Of a stretch of 64,000 nt of DNA, positions 35,045 to 43,895 are shown piece after piece. The position numbers and the translations under genes are program-made. Source of the stretch: CAYXDO01 sp964463485 (GTDB lineage Bacteria > Myxococcota > Kuafuiibacteriia > Kuafuiibacteriales > Kuafuiibacteriaceae); assembly GCA_964463485.1 (NCBI GenBank), contig CAYXDO010000028.1:1-64000 (forward strand). Reading direction: 5' to 3'. The first letter of the stretch is position 1; every line of letters starts with the position of its first letter. Under the pieces are notes generated by a model. The model worked only from the letters and a program-made list of their open reading frames with translations. It searched no databases and was not told where the DNA came from.

Positions 35045-35704
35045 GTGATCGTAGTCGTAGACTACGGAATGGGTAACCTCGGATCCATTCGGAACATGCT
35101 GAAAAGGCTCGATGTTCCGGCCGAGGTCGCCTCCGACAGGGCACGCATCGAAGCCGCGGACAAGCTGATACTGCCCGGCGTTGGTGCTTTCGACGAGGGC
35201 ATGTCGAATCTCGAAAGTCGAGAGCAGGTGGAAGTGATCACCAAGAAAGTGATGGAAGACCGTGTCCCGGTGCTCGGAATTTGCCTGGGGATGCAACTCA
35301 TGACCAGGGGCAGCGAGGAGGGCAGGAAGCCGGGCCTCGGCTGGGTCCAGGCAGAGACGGTCCACCTCCGCAGGGACGCACCCCCTGGCGCCGAGCGACT
35401 CAAATATCCCCACATCGGCTGGAGCTATGTCGACTGGGTTCGTGAGCACCCCCTCACGAGAGAGGTGCCTCCAGACTCGAGGTTCTACTTCGTCCACAGC
35501 TTCAAGGTTGTCTGTGACCGCCGCGAGGACGTTCTCGCAGACGCGGCTCACGGCCCAATCGTGTATTGTGCCGCGTTTGCGCGGGACAATATGGTGGGAG
35601 TGCAGTTTCACCCCGAGAAGAGCCATCGTTTCGGCCTGCGGCTGCTGTCTGCGTTTGCGAAGTGGCCTGGCGCGGCAGATCCGCTCACTGGAGCGTCTGC
35701 GTGA
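35045..35704 (+). CDS. hisH: Glutamine amidotransferase subunit HisH paralogue (sugar amidation)
   Basis: A 219-residue class I glutamine amidotransferase of the HisH type: DYGMGNLGSIRNM at the N terminus, nucleophile Cys in LGICLGMQL, and the His-Glu pair in GVQFHPEKSH. It would release ammonia from glutamine. In O-antigen clusters a HisH/HisF pair (HisH2/HisF2) supplies ammonia to a WbpG-type enzyme that makes acetamidino sugars. It overlaps hisF by 4 bp, and WbpG follows directly, so that role is more likely than histidine biosynthesis. Start GTG 35045. Confidence 0.88.
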   Translation: MIVVVDYGMGNLGSIRNMLKRLDVPAEVASDRARIEAADKLILPGVGAFDEGMSNLESREQVEVITKKVMEDRVPVLGICLGMQLMTRGSEEGRKPGLGWVQAETVHLRRDAPPGAERLKYPHIGWSYVDWVREHPLTREVPPDSRFYFVHSFKVVCDRREDVLADAAHGPIVYCAAFARDNMVGVQFHPEKSHRFGLRLLSAFAKWPGAADPLTGASA

Positions 35705-36531
35705 CCGAGCCATCGCGATTGGTTTCGCATCCCCATCGACCCCGAATCATCCCCGTGCTCCTCTTGCGCAGCAATGGGTTGCTTCACAAGACCGTGCGGT
35801 TCAAGCATCCGAAATACGTCGGCGACCCGCGCATCGCCGTGAAGATCTTCAACGACAAGGGCGCGGACGAGATCGTGGTGCTCGACATCGACGCCACTCC
35901 GGAGCGCCGATCGCCCAAGCTCCCGCTGATCGAAGAGATTGCTGGTGAAGCGTTCATGCCCATGGCTTACGGCGGCGGCATTCGGACCGTCGACGAAGCC
36001 AGGAAGATACTCAGCCTCGGCGTAGAGAAGGTCGTGATCAATTCGGCTGCCCTCGAGAACCCGTCGTTAGTCGGTCAGATCGCGCGCGTCGTAGGCTCAC
36101 AGAGCGTGGTCGGATCGATCGACGTCAAGCGAGACCTCCTCGGCCGCCGGCGTGTGGTGAGCGAGAGCGCGACTCGAAAGTGGCCGACAGATCCCGTCAG
36201 CCGGGCTCGGGCCTTGGTGCGAGAGGGTGTCGGCGAGATCTTCGTTACCTCGGTCGACCGCGATGGAACGTTCGAGGGCTACGACGTGGAGCTATGCGAG
36301 TCCATTGCCTCTGTGGTCGACGTACCCGTGATAGCATGCGGAGGAGCCAAGACCGTCTCCGACCTCGGCTTGGTCATCACGAGGGGCCGAGCCTCGGCGG
36401 CGGCCGCAGGGAGCATGTTCGTCTTTCAGGGGCCCCACAGGGCCGTCCTGATCTCGTTTCCAGACGATGCATCGCTCATCGCCGTGCTGGGTTCGAAAGA
36501 CAGGCCAACAAAATCGAGTTATCCAAAATGA
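35701..36531 (+). CDS. hisF: HisF-type synthase paralogue (sugar amidation)
   Basis: A 276-residue (beta/alpha)8-barrel protein of the HisF family. The features include PVLLLRSNGLLHKT, VLDIDATPERR (in place of the usual DITAS), PMAYGGGIRTVDEA and FVTSVDRDGTFEGYDVELCE. In canonical HisF the start reads IPCLDV; the substitution by LLLR is typical of the HisF2 branch in polysaccharide clusters. It forms the ammonia channel with HisH. Start GTG 35701 overlaps the hisH stop (GTGA) and the stop overlaps the next gene (ATGA), so all three are translationally coupled. Confidence 0.86.
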   Translation: MTEPSRLVSHPHRPRIIPVLLLRSNGLLHKTVRFKHPKYVGDPRIAVKIFNDKGADEIVVLDIDATPERRSPKLPLIEEIAGEAFMPMAYGGGIRTVDEARKILSLGVEKVVINSAALENPSLVGQIARVVGSQSVVGSIDVKRDLLGRRRVVSESATRKWPTDPVSRARALVREGVGEIFVTSVDRDGTFEGYDVELCESIASVVDVPVIACGGAKTVSDLGLVITRGRASAAAAGSMFVFQGPHRAVLISFPDDASLIAVLGSKDRPTKSSYPK

Positions 36532-39068
36532 ACAATGTCTTCGATCGCCGCCGCGGCGACAAACTCTTCTCTACTGTGCGTGAGTATCAAATCTGCACTC
36601 AGTGCATCATGGATACATCGGACCACGAGATCACGTTCGACGATCACGGAATCTGCAACCACTGTCGCGACTATGACGCTGCGGTACACGAGGCCGTCAT
36701 ACCGGCTGCGGAAGGCTGGAAGCGCCTCGAGGAGTTCGCAAGTCAAGTCAAGGAGGCGAACAAGAAGAAGCCGTATGACTCGGTCATCGGGCTCAGCGGC
36801 GGCGTGGATAGCAGCTATGTCGCGTACCTCGTGAGGAAGAAGCTCGGACTTCGCCCCCTTGGAGTGCACCTCGACAACGGATGGAACTCCGAGCTGGCCG
36901 TCCGAAACATCGAGAGTATCGTCAAGGCTCTCGAAATCGATCTCCACACTGTCGTCCTCGATTGGGACGAGTTCCGAGGACTCCAGCTGGCTTTCCTTCG
37001 CGCTTCGACCCCGGACTCCGAAATTCCCACGGACCACGCGATCGTCTCATCGCTCTACTGGACGGCGGTCAGGAACAAGCTCGAGTGGGTCATCGAAGGG
37101 TCCAACATCGTCACCGAGGCCATGGTGCCTCCCACCTGGTCTCATGGTCACGGAGATTGGCGATACATTCGCACGGTCAACTCCCAGTTTGGTGGCAAGC
37201 CGCTTAAGACCTATCCGCACTATTCCGATTTCGATCGCAGGATCCGCTTCGAGTCCATTTCGCCGGTGAGGCGCTTCCAGATTCTCAATTACGTCGACTA
37301 CGACAAGAAAGAGGCAATGGCGACTCTCGAGCGAGAGTTCAACTGGGTCCCGTACGGAGGCAAACACTACGAGTCGATCTACACTCGGTTTTTTCAGGGT
37401 TATATTCTGCCGACCAAGTTTGGCTTCGACAAGCGCCGGCCTCACCTCTCCTGCCTCGTTCGATCGGGCCAGATGACTCGCGAGAAGGCTCTGGGTGAAA
37501 TTCAGAAGCCGCCGATTCCGGAGGCGCTCGAGCGCGAGGACCGAGCCTTCGTCATCAAGAAGCTCGGAATCACCGAGCGTGAGTTCGAACAGATCATGGA
37601 CCTGCCCAAGAGGACATTCTGGGACTACCCATCTTACGAGCGGCACCCGCCGAAGCTCCCGGTCTATCTCGCCGATGCGAGGGCAGGTATTCAGCGTCTG
37701 CCGCGACGGGCCGTGGTCACCGGACGAATCGCGGTGAACAAAGCGATCAATTTCGGCATGTATCCGACGGAGCTTTCCTTTTCCGCGAAGCCCAAGCGCG
37801 TCGGTCCGCTCGGGGGACCGATCGGTGAGAGGCGAGTGTGTATATTCTCTTTTACGCCCGCAACGGACGAGCCGCGCGTCCGTAGACAAGCTTCCGCCTT
37901 CCTCGACCACGGCTACCACGTGACCGTCGTCGGGTTGGCGGGTGGCCGCTCACCGCACCCTGACGGCTGGGACATCATCTTTGTTCAGCCTTCGAGCGTA
38001 CCGGCCTCGAAGTTGAGGCTTGAGACGTTCGACCTGATGAAGAAAGGCGCCAAGTGGCTGCCGGCTTTGGCCGAGCGATATTACTGGCGGGCGTTCAACT
38101 ACGACGAGATCTTCCACCGCGTCTCGAACGTAAGGGCCAATGTCGTGCTCGCGAACGACTACTATACCGCACCCCTAGCAGCTCGCTTGGCCGCGCGAAA
38201 CGGAGTCCCTTTTGCCGTCGACTGTCATGAGTACGCGCGGTCCCAGTACATGCACGACCCAAACTGGGTCGAGAATGAACGCGAGTGGATTCACGGTCTT
38301 CAGCGCACACTCTACCCAAGGGCCGCCGTCATCACGACCGTCTGCGAAGGCATCGCGGAGCTGCTGCAAAGAGACTACGGGCTGCAAAAAAAACCGACCG
38401 TCATTCGCAGCACCCCTCCCTACGTGGAGATGCCATTTCGAGCCACCGGGGAAGTCATCGAGGTGCTCTATCACGGAATCCTCGCACACGCTCGAGGGCT
38501 CGAGGCCGCGATCGAAAGCGTCAAGTCCTGGAGACCAGAGTTTCGACTCATCATTCGCGGACACGGACCAGAGGACTATGTGGAGAGCCTCAAGGCGCTC
38601 GCTGCCAAACACGGCGTCGCCGAACGAGTCTCGATTCCGGGCGCGGTCCCGTTCTCGCAGCTTATTCCCGCCGCGAACCAATCCGACATCGGATTCTTCG
38701 TCCAAGCCGACATTTCGGAGCAGAAACGGTTCACACTCCCCAACAAGCTGTTCGAGTACATCATGGCGGGACTCGCCATCTGCGTCGCCGATCTCCCTGA
38801 GATGGCGCGGGTCGTGAGAGAACACGAAGTGGGATTGCTCGTGCCCGATGCGACACCGACCGCGATAGCCGCGACCATCAACAGGCTCGATCGAGCCATG
38901 ATCGATGCGTTCAAGAGGAAGTCTCTGCAGGCCGCCCGCGTGCTCTGCTGGGAAAATGAGTCGCGCGAGATGACGGACGCCTTCGCCGTTTTCGACCCGG
39001 AACTCGCCGTACGGCGCGCGCCGCAGCGCCAGCAAACGGCTCGGCCCGGATCGACCTCGGGTGCCTGA
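36528..39068 (+). CDS. Fusion of WbpG-type N-acetyl-sugar amidotransferase and GT4 glycosyltransferase
   Basis: An 846-residue two-domain protein. Residues about 20-395 are a WbpG-type amidotransferase: a zinc-binding CTQC...CNHC pair (23-46) and the PP-loop GLSGGVDSS (88-96), which activates the acetamido group with ATP so that ammonia from HisH/HisF makes an acetamidine. From about residue 435 a GT4 module follows (RRVCIFSFTPATDEPRVRRQASAF), with VDCHEYARSQYM, YHGILAHARGLEAAIE and LPNKLFEYIMAGLAI. The linker (396-433) is short. WbpG is normally a stand-alone protein, so fusion suggests that the modified sugar passes directly to a transferase. Last gene of the operon. Confidence 0.86.
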   Translation: MNNVFDRRRGDKLFSTVREYQICTQCIMDTSDHEITFDDHGICNHCRDYDAAVHEAVIPAAEGWKRLEEFASQVKEANKKKPYDSVIGLSGGVDSSYVAYLVRKKLGLRPLGVHLDNGWNSELAVRNIESIVKALEIDLHTVVLDWDEFRGLQLAFLRASTPDSEIPTDHAIVSSLYWTAVRNKLEWVIEGSNIVTEAMVPPTWSHGHGDWRYIRTVNSQFGGKPLKTYPHYSDFDRRIRFESISPVRRFQILNYVDYDKKEAMATLEREFNWVPYGGKHYESIYTRFFQGYILPTKFGFDKRRPHLSCLVRSGQMTREKALGEIQKPPIPEALEREDRAFVIKKLGITEREFEQIMDLPKRTFWDYPSYERHPPKLPVYLADARAGIQRLPRRAVVTGRIAVNKAINFGMYPTELSFSAKPKRVGPLGGPIGERRVCIFSFTPATDEPRVRRQASAFLDHGYHVTVVGLAGGRSPHPDGWDIIFVQPSSVPASKLRLETFDLMKKGAKWLPALAERYYWRAFNYDEIFHRVSNVRANVVLANDYYTAPLAARLAARNGVPFAVDCHEYARSQYMHDPNWVENEREWIHGLQRTLYPRAAVITTVCEGIAELLQRDYGLQKKPTVIRSTPPYVEMPFRATGEVIEVLYHGILAHARGLEAAIESVKSWRPEFRLIIRGHGPEDYVESLKALAAKHGVAERVSIPGAVPFSQLIPAANQSDIGFFVQADISEQKRFTLPNKLFEYIMAGLAICVADLPEMARVVREHEVGLLVPDATPTAIAATINRLDRAMIDAFKRKSLQAARVLCWENESREMTDAFAVFDPELAVRRAPQRQQTARPGSTSGA

Positions 39069-39328
39069 TTTGCTTCGCCCCTGGGCGTAGAGCCGTCGCG
39101 AATCGTCGCCGCGGTCCATGTGGATCCTTCCACCGATTCTGGCCTGCGCAGCCGGAACAAAGCGCGCATGTCTCACCGTGACGGTTCTCGTGCTCCGGCT
39201 CGTTCAGCGCAGGTTTGGCGAAATACGTGACTCGAAATTGCGTTATCGTGCCGGTGTGGAGTATAGTTGGAACTAGTTTGGTCCTTTGCCATGGCGTGGG
39301 GTGACCTAAACCAGGATCGGCGGTTGGC
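39069..39328. other. Intergenic region after the polysaccharide operon
   Basis: About 260 bp with no recognised gene. I see no strong terminator hairpin with a T run. The stretch becomes visibly more AT-rich towards its right end, where the Cys-rich gene pair begins. Confidence 0.5.
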
Positions 39329-40003
39329 ATGCACTATGCTAGAGTTTGGGGCCGGAGAGCGTTGGGCGGCAGGGGACGACTTGCTCCCCTGTTTCTTGCG
39401 TTTTGCGCGATGGAATCCTCCACAACGGCCCTGGCGAGTCCTCCGATTTCGACAGTCACGGTGCGGGCGGGCAGTTGCGTCGAGTTTGCCCGTAACGTAG
39501 AGACTATTTGCTCCGACGGAGCCGCTCCTTGGAGTCAGTGCGCAAAATTACGAATGAACGGCCAGGCTGGCTGTAGATTTACCTGCCCGCATAACTTTAC
39601 CAGCAGAAACAACAACGCGTACTGCTCGCATCAGGCTTCGTCTACGAACATCACAGGTTGGTTGGTGCTCGACTGGACTGGCGATTCCGACCCTGAACAG
39701 CGATTCGTCGTGTCGCTCTTCGACAACGAGGCCGATTGCAGGGGTTCTTATTTTCCCAACGGTGATTGCAGGATCGCAGCTGTTCACGTTTATGGGTCCA
39801 ACGCCCCGACCTACGATTCGTCGATGGCGTGGACTCACTTGTCGACGGTGCACCTTTGGCACGATGGGACTGATCCGACGCCAAACAAGAAATTCGCATC
39901 GATATGGCCGAACTACCGATGGGTCTTGATCGCTCGCTATGCGGGTGACTCGAGCCGCTCGAATCCATGGATGTGTTTTTCGTCGAAACTCTATCGGAAG
40001 TAG
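39329..40003 (+). CDS. Cys-rich secreted protein, paralogue 1
   Basis: A 224-residue protein of no known family. A basic N terminus and a hydrophobic stretch (LAPLFLAFCAMESSTTALA) suggest an exported protein. The mature part has a spaced Cys pattern (SC, ICSD, QCA, GC, TCP, YC, DC, DC, WMCF) and aromatic motifs VTGW-like, HLWHDG and ARYAG. Seven or more of these Cys align with the next gene, so disulfide bonds and a shared fold are likely. Base use is less GC-rich than in neighbouring genes, compatible with recent acquisition. Function unknown. Confidence 0.68.
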   Translation: MHYARVWGRRALGGRGRLAPLFLAFCAMESSTTALASPPISTVTVRAGSCVEFARNVETICSDGAAPWSQCAKLRMNGQAGCRFTCPHNFTSRNNNAYCSHQASSTNITGWLVLDWTGDSDPEQRFVVSLFDNEADCRGSYFPNGDCRIAAVHVYGSNAPTYDSSMAWTHLSTVHLWHDGTDPTPNKKFASIWPNYRWVLIARYAGDSSRSNPWMCFSSKLYRK

Positions 40004-40018
40004 CTAGGGCTGGACTAG

Positions 40019-40648
40019 ATGAGTATAACGACGGGACAGCCAAAAAGCCGCTTGTGGGCATTTCTCGTGCTCACGATCTCTTGCTCCGATGCGTGGGCAG
40101 GGCCTCTTCACGGAGGGTATGACTACTACGAATCTAGCTGCGTGAACAACCCAATCCTGGCAGAAGGCATGTGCACCGACTATCAGAATCCAGAAAGTCA
40201 GTGTGCCCAACTTCTCGTTTCGTCGAGAGATGGATGTCATTTTTGGTGCCCTGGCTATGGATTTACAAATCATGGCACCTATTGTACCCACGATGATTCG
40301 GGCACCAACGTTACAGGATGGGTCGTTTTCGAAAGGACAGTCGGAGTCAAGGGCATAGACGGGGTTTCCGTGATGCTCTACGATAACAAGGACAACTGTA
40401 ATGGACTCGACTACCCTGAAGGCAACTGCGGTATCGCGGCCGTTCACTTGTATGGATCGCTCGATCTCAGTTCATGGTATTACGAGGGAACGTACTTTCT
40501 CTGGCACGACGGGAAAACGACGACGAGCAACATCAAGCTTGGCTGGCGAGACTGGGCCGCTCCGTACTACATGGTCGCGCGCTACGCGGGCGGCGAGAAT
40601 CGGTCCGATCCTTGGTTGTGCTTCGTCGCGCCGACATACTCCGAGTAG
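40019..40648 (+). CDS. Cys-rich secreted protein, paralogue 2
   Basis: A 209-residue protein with a cleaner signal sequence (RLWAFLVLTISCSDAWA). It aligns with the previous gene across the whole mature part: SCV, MCTD, QCAQL, GC, WCP, YCTHD, VTGWVV, LYDNKDNC, NCGIAAVHLYGS, FLWHDGK, ARYAGGENRSDPWLCF. The two start only 15 bp apart in the same direction, so they look like a tandem duplication. I recognise no family, and the fold is not obvious. They could be surface or secreted factors. Confidence 0.7.
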   Translation: MSITTGQPKSRLWAFLVLTISCSDAWAGPLHGGYDYYESSCVNNPILAEGMCTDYQNPESQCAQLLVSSRDGCHFWCPGYGFTNHGTYCTHDDSGTNVTGWVVFERTVGVKGIDGVSVMLYDNKDNCNGLDYPEGNCGIAAVHLYGSLDLSSWYYEGTYFLWHDGKTTTSNIKLGWRDWAAPYYMVARYAGGENRSDPWLCFVAPTYSE

Positions 40649-41621
40649 ACGAACGCAACTCGTCTCGAGCAGGTGCGGGAGTCTGAGTTTAGATCGTGAT
40701 CTCCCGGAAATAGGCGGGCCGTCGCGGTCATTCGGCCCCAGTTGACGCTCGCTCTGCAAGGCGATGGATCATCCATGTCGCCCGGGTCGAGACTCGGCGC
40801 TTCAGATAGGCCGGCGATATTCTCGGGCCGAAAACGCAGGATTGCCACGTCGCGCGCCGGACGTTCGTCATGAAACCAAGGGACGATTCGTTCACCCCTG
40901 CGTCGTTCACCAGTTCGTGGAGACTCGGTTGTCCGTTTGGACCTGGTTCGGCGACTCTCTGCTCTCGACGCAATCGCTTCGAGACGGAGCGCGGCTCGAA
41001 GGCCCGGAGGCTGGCTTTGGGCTCCGAGCCTCGCGGGCCCTCCGCGGGTGGCTCGTCGAGCTTCCCCGACACATTCACGACGTGACCCTCGATGGGTCAC
41101 CGCATACGCGAAAGCCATTCTGTCGCTGGTTCCTCCCCGACGCCCAAACGATGAGTTTCTGCGAAGGTCGGCTCCGCGTGGAGCTCCGGTCGGAGCTCGT
41201 CGAAGCTGCGGTCCCCAAGTCTCACGGACTGCGACCTTCAACCCTTCGCGCGGTGACCATCCCCGTGATCCTCGGGATCGCGTGGCACGCCGTCATAGCC
41301 ACCACACCACCTCAGCAGGCACCAGACGAGCTCGAGTGGCGACGTCGATTCATCGGATGCACGTTCGGCCTCCATCCGCACGTGGCGAGGCGTCCAAGTC
41401 CTCGGCCGCGGGTGGGTGCTACGGGGATTTCGGTGGGTGGGCGCCCTACGCGAATCGTGGCGGTTCATGTCGATCCGTTCATCACGGTCTCCAAGTAAGT
41501 CCGTCTCGCGAGTGTCAGTGCCCGGGCTCGTGCTCGCGCTCGTCCTCGCGCGGGTCTGGCGTCGACAAAAAGTGCGCAGGCGCTACTCAGTACAGGTCCC
41601 CGCAAGCTCGTGACCCGCTGA
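40649..41621. other. Gene-poor stretch
   Basis: Nearly 1 kb without a recognisable gene. Long frames are open on both strands (for example 40764-41498 plus and 40582-41241 minus), but their translations are low-complexity Arg/Pro/Ser-rich sequence with no motif, as expected of shadow frames in GC-rich DNA. It may be decayed coding sequence. Confidence 0.5.
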
Positions 41622-41903
41622 GAAACCACCGAGCACAGAGCCGAGCCCACAGAGCACGCAGATGATGCAATGGGCCATTCTTTGTGTCCTCCGTGTCTTC
41701 TCTCGGGTGCACGACCACGCTCGGCGCTGGGCAAACCACAGAGGACACAGAGCAGGAACGCAGAGAACACAGAGGATTTTGGAGAAAAGTCCTTCGTGCC
41801 CTCCGTGTTCCTTCTCTGTGCTCTCCGTGGTTCATGCGGAGGTTGAACTGAATCGCCGTAGGTCGGTCGTGCACCCTCTTCTCTCCGCGTCCTCTGTGGT
41901 TTC
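41622..41903. mobile_element. MITE-like element D, interrupted by element B
   Basis: Outer ends GAAACCACC (41622) and TGTGGTTTC (ending 41903) match the ends of copy C at 15723-15844, and the left and right interiors resemble, in reverse complement, the two sides of that copy. Between them sits element B. Removing B would restore an element of about 110 bp, close to the 122 bp of copy C. Confidence 0.6.
41707..41874. mobile_element. MITE-like element, copy B (nested)
   Basis: A 168-bp element with perfect 10-bp inverted ends (GTGCACGACC at 41707-41716, GGTCGTGCAC at 41865-41874). It is flanked by the 8-bp direct repeat CTTCTCTC (41697-41704 and 41878-41885), offset two to three bases from the ends, as left by a transposition. 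The core (41718-41872) is nearly identical to 9938-10090 in the opposite orientation. No open frame of note. Confidence 0.75.
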
Positions 41904-41995
41904 TGCATGGTCACAAACCTCCGAGGACGAGTACTCAGACGCTCCCTGTCGAAGTCCCCCGCGACCGCGGGCTCGAATTCCTCTAGGGTGCGCGC

Positions 41996-42631
41996 GTGGC
42001 AACGCCCGGTGAGCGCTGGAGGACGGCCCTTCGGGATCGCAGCTTTCAGAAGCTCTTGGGTCTCACCGCTTTCGCTCTGACAGTGACCGCGGTCGGCTTC
42101 TCATCGCTCGTCCGGTTCGTCGAGGCTCGCCCCGGCGTCGAGCTCGTCGATCCGATCCTCGCCTTGCTTCCCCGTGTCGATCTGACTTGGCCGATCTTCC
42201 TGCTCGTCTACTGTTCCATAGGCGCGGCGTTGATCGGCGCGAGGAGCTCTCCTCATCACGTCTTACTCATGTTCCAGGTTTGGACGATCACGACGTTGTT
42301 TCGCGGGGTCGTGATGTTCGTGACGCCGCTCGACGATCCGGAGGGCGCCATCGTGCTCGTCGATCCGATCACGACCTTCTTTTTTCGTGCGACCTCGGCG
42401 CCCACCAAGGACCTCTTCTTCTCCGGTCACACGTCGACGCTGTTCATTCTGTATCTCACCGCGCAGCGCCCGAAGCTCCGCGCGGGTTTTCTGATCGGTA
42501 CGATCTCGATGGGGCTCGCGGTGCTGATTCAACGAGTTCACTACACCGTCGACGTGCTCGCCGCCCCGTTCTTCGTTTACGCGTCGTACGTGATCGCGAC
42601 GCGCCTGTCGGACGTGCCTGACGAAAATTGA
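41996..42631 (+). CDS. PAP2/sphingomyelin-synthase-like membrane protein
   Basis: A 211-residue protein with about six membrane helices. The conserved FFSGHTSTLFILYL and IQRVHYTVDVLAAPFF contain the two His and the Asp of the PAP2_C/sphingomyelin-synthase catalytic core. Such enzymes transfer or remove lipid head-group phosphates at the membrane. Substrate unknown. Start GTG 41996. Its stop is one base from the stop of the convergent flippase gene. Confidence 0.78.
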   Translation: MATPGERWRTALRDRSFQKLLGLTAFALTVTAVGFSSLVRFVEARPGVELVDPILALLPRVDLTWPIFLLVYCSIGAALIGARSSPHHVLLMFQVWTITTLFRGVVMFVTPLDDPEGAIVLVDPITTFFFRATSAPTKDLFFSGHTSTLFILYLTAQRPKLRAGFLIGTISMGLAVLIQRVHYTVDVLAAPFFVYASYVIATRLSDVPDEN

Positions 42632-42632
42632 G

Positions 42633-43895
42633 TCACGAGCTCCGAAGCGAAGAATGTCGCAGCCTCGATCCGAGGGCCCGCGAAGCGAACACGATCGCCG
42701 CGCCCGCACCGATCGCCTCGCCCAGCACCATCGCGTACGCCGCACCGATCGGCCCGAAGGTCGAGACGAACGGCACGAAGGACACGATGGTCACGAAGGC
42801 TCCGAACAGAGATGCGGCCATGTCGGCGCGCTGCGTTCCGAGGACGATCGCGGCGGTGTTCGCATGCCTTCGCAGGGCCAAGATCGGAACCGCCCAGATC
42901 AAGGTCGCGAGGATCGACCGAGCGGTCCCGCGAGCGTAGACCTCGCCGTAGAGCAGCGCGCAGAGCTCCGCCGAAAAACGAGCGACGCCTACGGCGAGTA
43001 ACAAAGCAAGCGCGGCGATCAGCGAAGCCGACCACACGAGCGATCGCGTGAGGTTCTTCGGATCGCTCGACTCGGCGCTGAGGGTGGGGAGTAGATTCGT
43101 GAAGTACACACCCATCAACGTGAGCACGACCATGAGCGTGCGATGGGAGACGCCAAATTGACCGAGGTCGCTCGCGTTCACGAGCGAGCCGAGCGCCACG
43201 ACCGGGAGGTACATTCGAGCGGACCAAACGAACAGCGACACGGCGACGGGTCGAGCTTCTCTCAGCAGGGTCCGATCGATCGTGCGGCGAAGCGAGAAGC
43301 CATGACCGAGGGATTGGTAGAGCGCGAAGGAAACGAGCGCGGTCATGCTGGCGCTGGCGAGCTCCACCACGGCCACGCGGCGGACGTCTTCGGGGTGAGA
43401 GACGAAGAGCAGAGCTCCAGCGAGGAAGAGGCCCTGTCTCAGCGCTTGCGGCCCCGTCACGAAGAGCATCCGACCTAGGCCTTGAAAGGCCCAGCCCAAC
43501 ACGAAGGGCAGCGACACCAAGGTGAGTGAATAGACCGCCAACAGGAAAGGGAGCGGTCCGGGCAAGAAGCGCGCGACGAGAGTGATCGCGAGAGAGACGA
43601 TCATCGCCATGAAGAGCTGCGCGGGGACGATGGACTCGATCCACTTTCGAGCCTCCGCGGGGTTCTTCGCGAGCTCGCGGGTACCAATGGCTGGCAGGCC
43701 CTGGTCTACGACCACCGTCGCGAACATGAGGATCGCGAGCGTGAGCTCCAGGTGGCCGTAGGCCTCGGGCGCGAGGCTCCGCGCGAGATGGACGTAGGCG
43801 ATGAGTGTGAATAGACGCGTGAGCCCTTCGCCGATGGCGAGAGTGGCGAGGTTCTGGACGAAGCGGCGTCCTCCGAATCCCGGCTGAGCCGCCAC
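42633..43895 (-). CDS. Wzx-type polysaccharide flippase (MOP superfamily)
   Basis: A 420-residue protein with about 12 membrane helices. The N-terminal FVQNLATLAIGEGLTRLFTLIAYVHLAR and the following RSLAPEAYGHLELTLAI are characteristic of oligosaccharide flippases (Wzx/RfbX family). It would move lipid-linked sugar units across the cytoplasmic membrane. It is not in the 28-39 kb operon but lies only 4 kb away and could serve that product. Start GTG 43895. Confidence 0.85.
   Translation of the reverse strand: MAAQPGFGGRRFVQNLATLAIGEGLTRLFTLIAYVHLARSLAPEAYGHLELTLAILMFATVVVDQGLPAIGTRELAKNPAEARKWIESIVPAQLFMAMIVSLAITLVARFLPGPLPFLLAVYSLTLVSLPFVLGWAFQGLGRMLFVTGPQALRQGLFLAGALLFVSHPEDVRRVAVVELASASMTALVSFALYQSLGHGFSLRRTIDRTLLREARPVAVSLFVWSARMYLPVVALGSLVNASDLGQFGVSHRTLMVVLTLMGVYFTNLLPTLSAESSDPKNLTRSLVWSASLIAALALLLAVGVARFSAELCALLYGEVYARGTARSILATLIWAVPILALRRHANTAAIVLGTQRADMAASLFGAFVTIVSFVPFVSTFGPIGAAYAMVLGEAIGAGAAIVFASRALGSRLRHSSLRSS

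Noticed and set aside
35045..36531. Histidine-biosynthesis hisH/hisF
   Set aside because: Coupling to a WbpG-type gene and the altered HisF N terminus favour a sugar-amidation role; no other his gene is nearby.
40764..41498. A possible 244-residue gene in the gap after the Cys-rich pair
   Set aside because: Equally long frames exist on the other strand, the sequence is low complexity, and neither has a signal peptide, domain or good ribosome-binding site.
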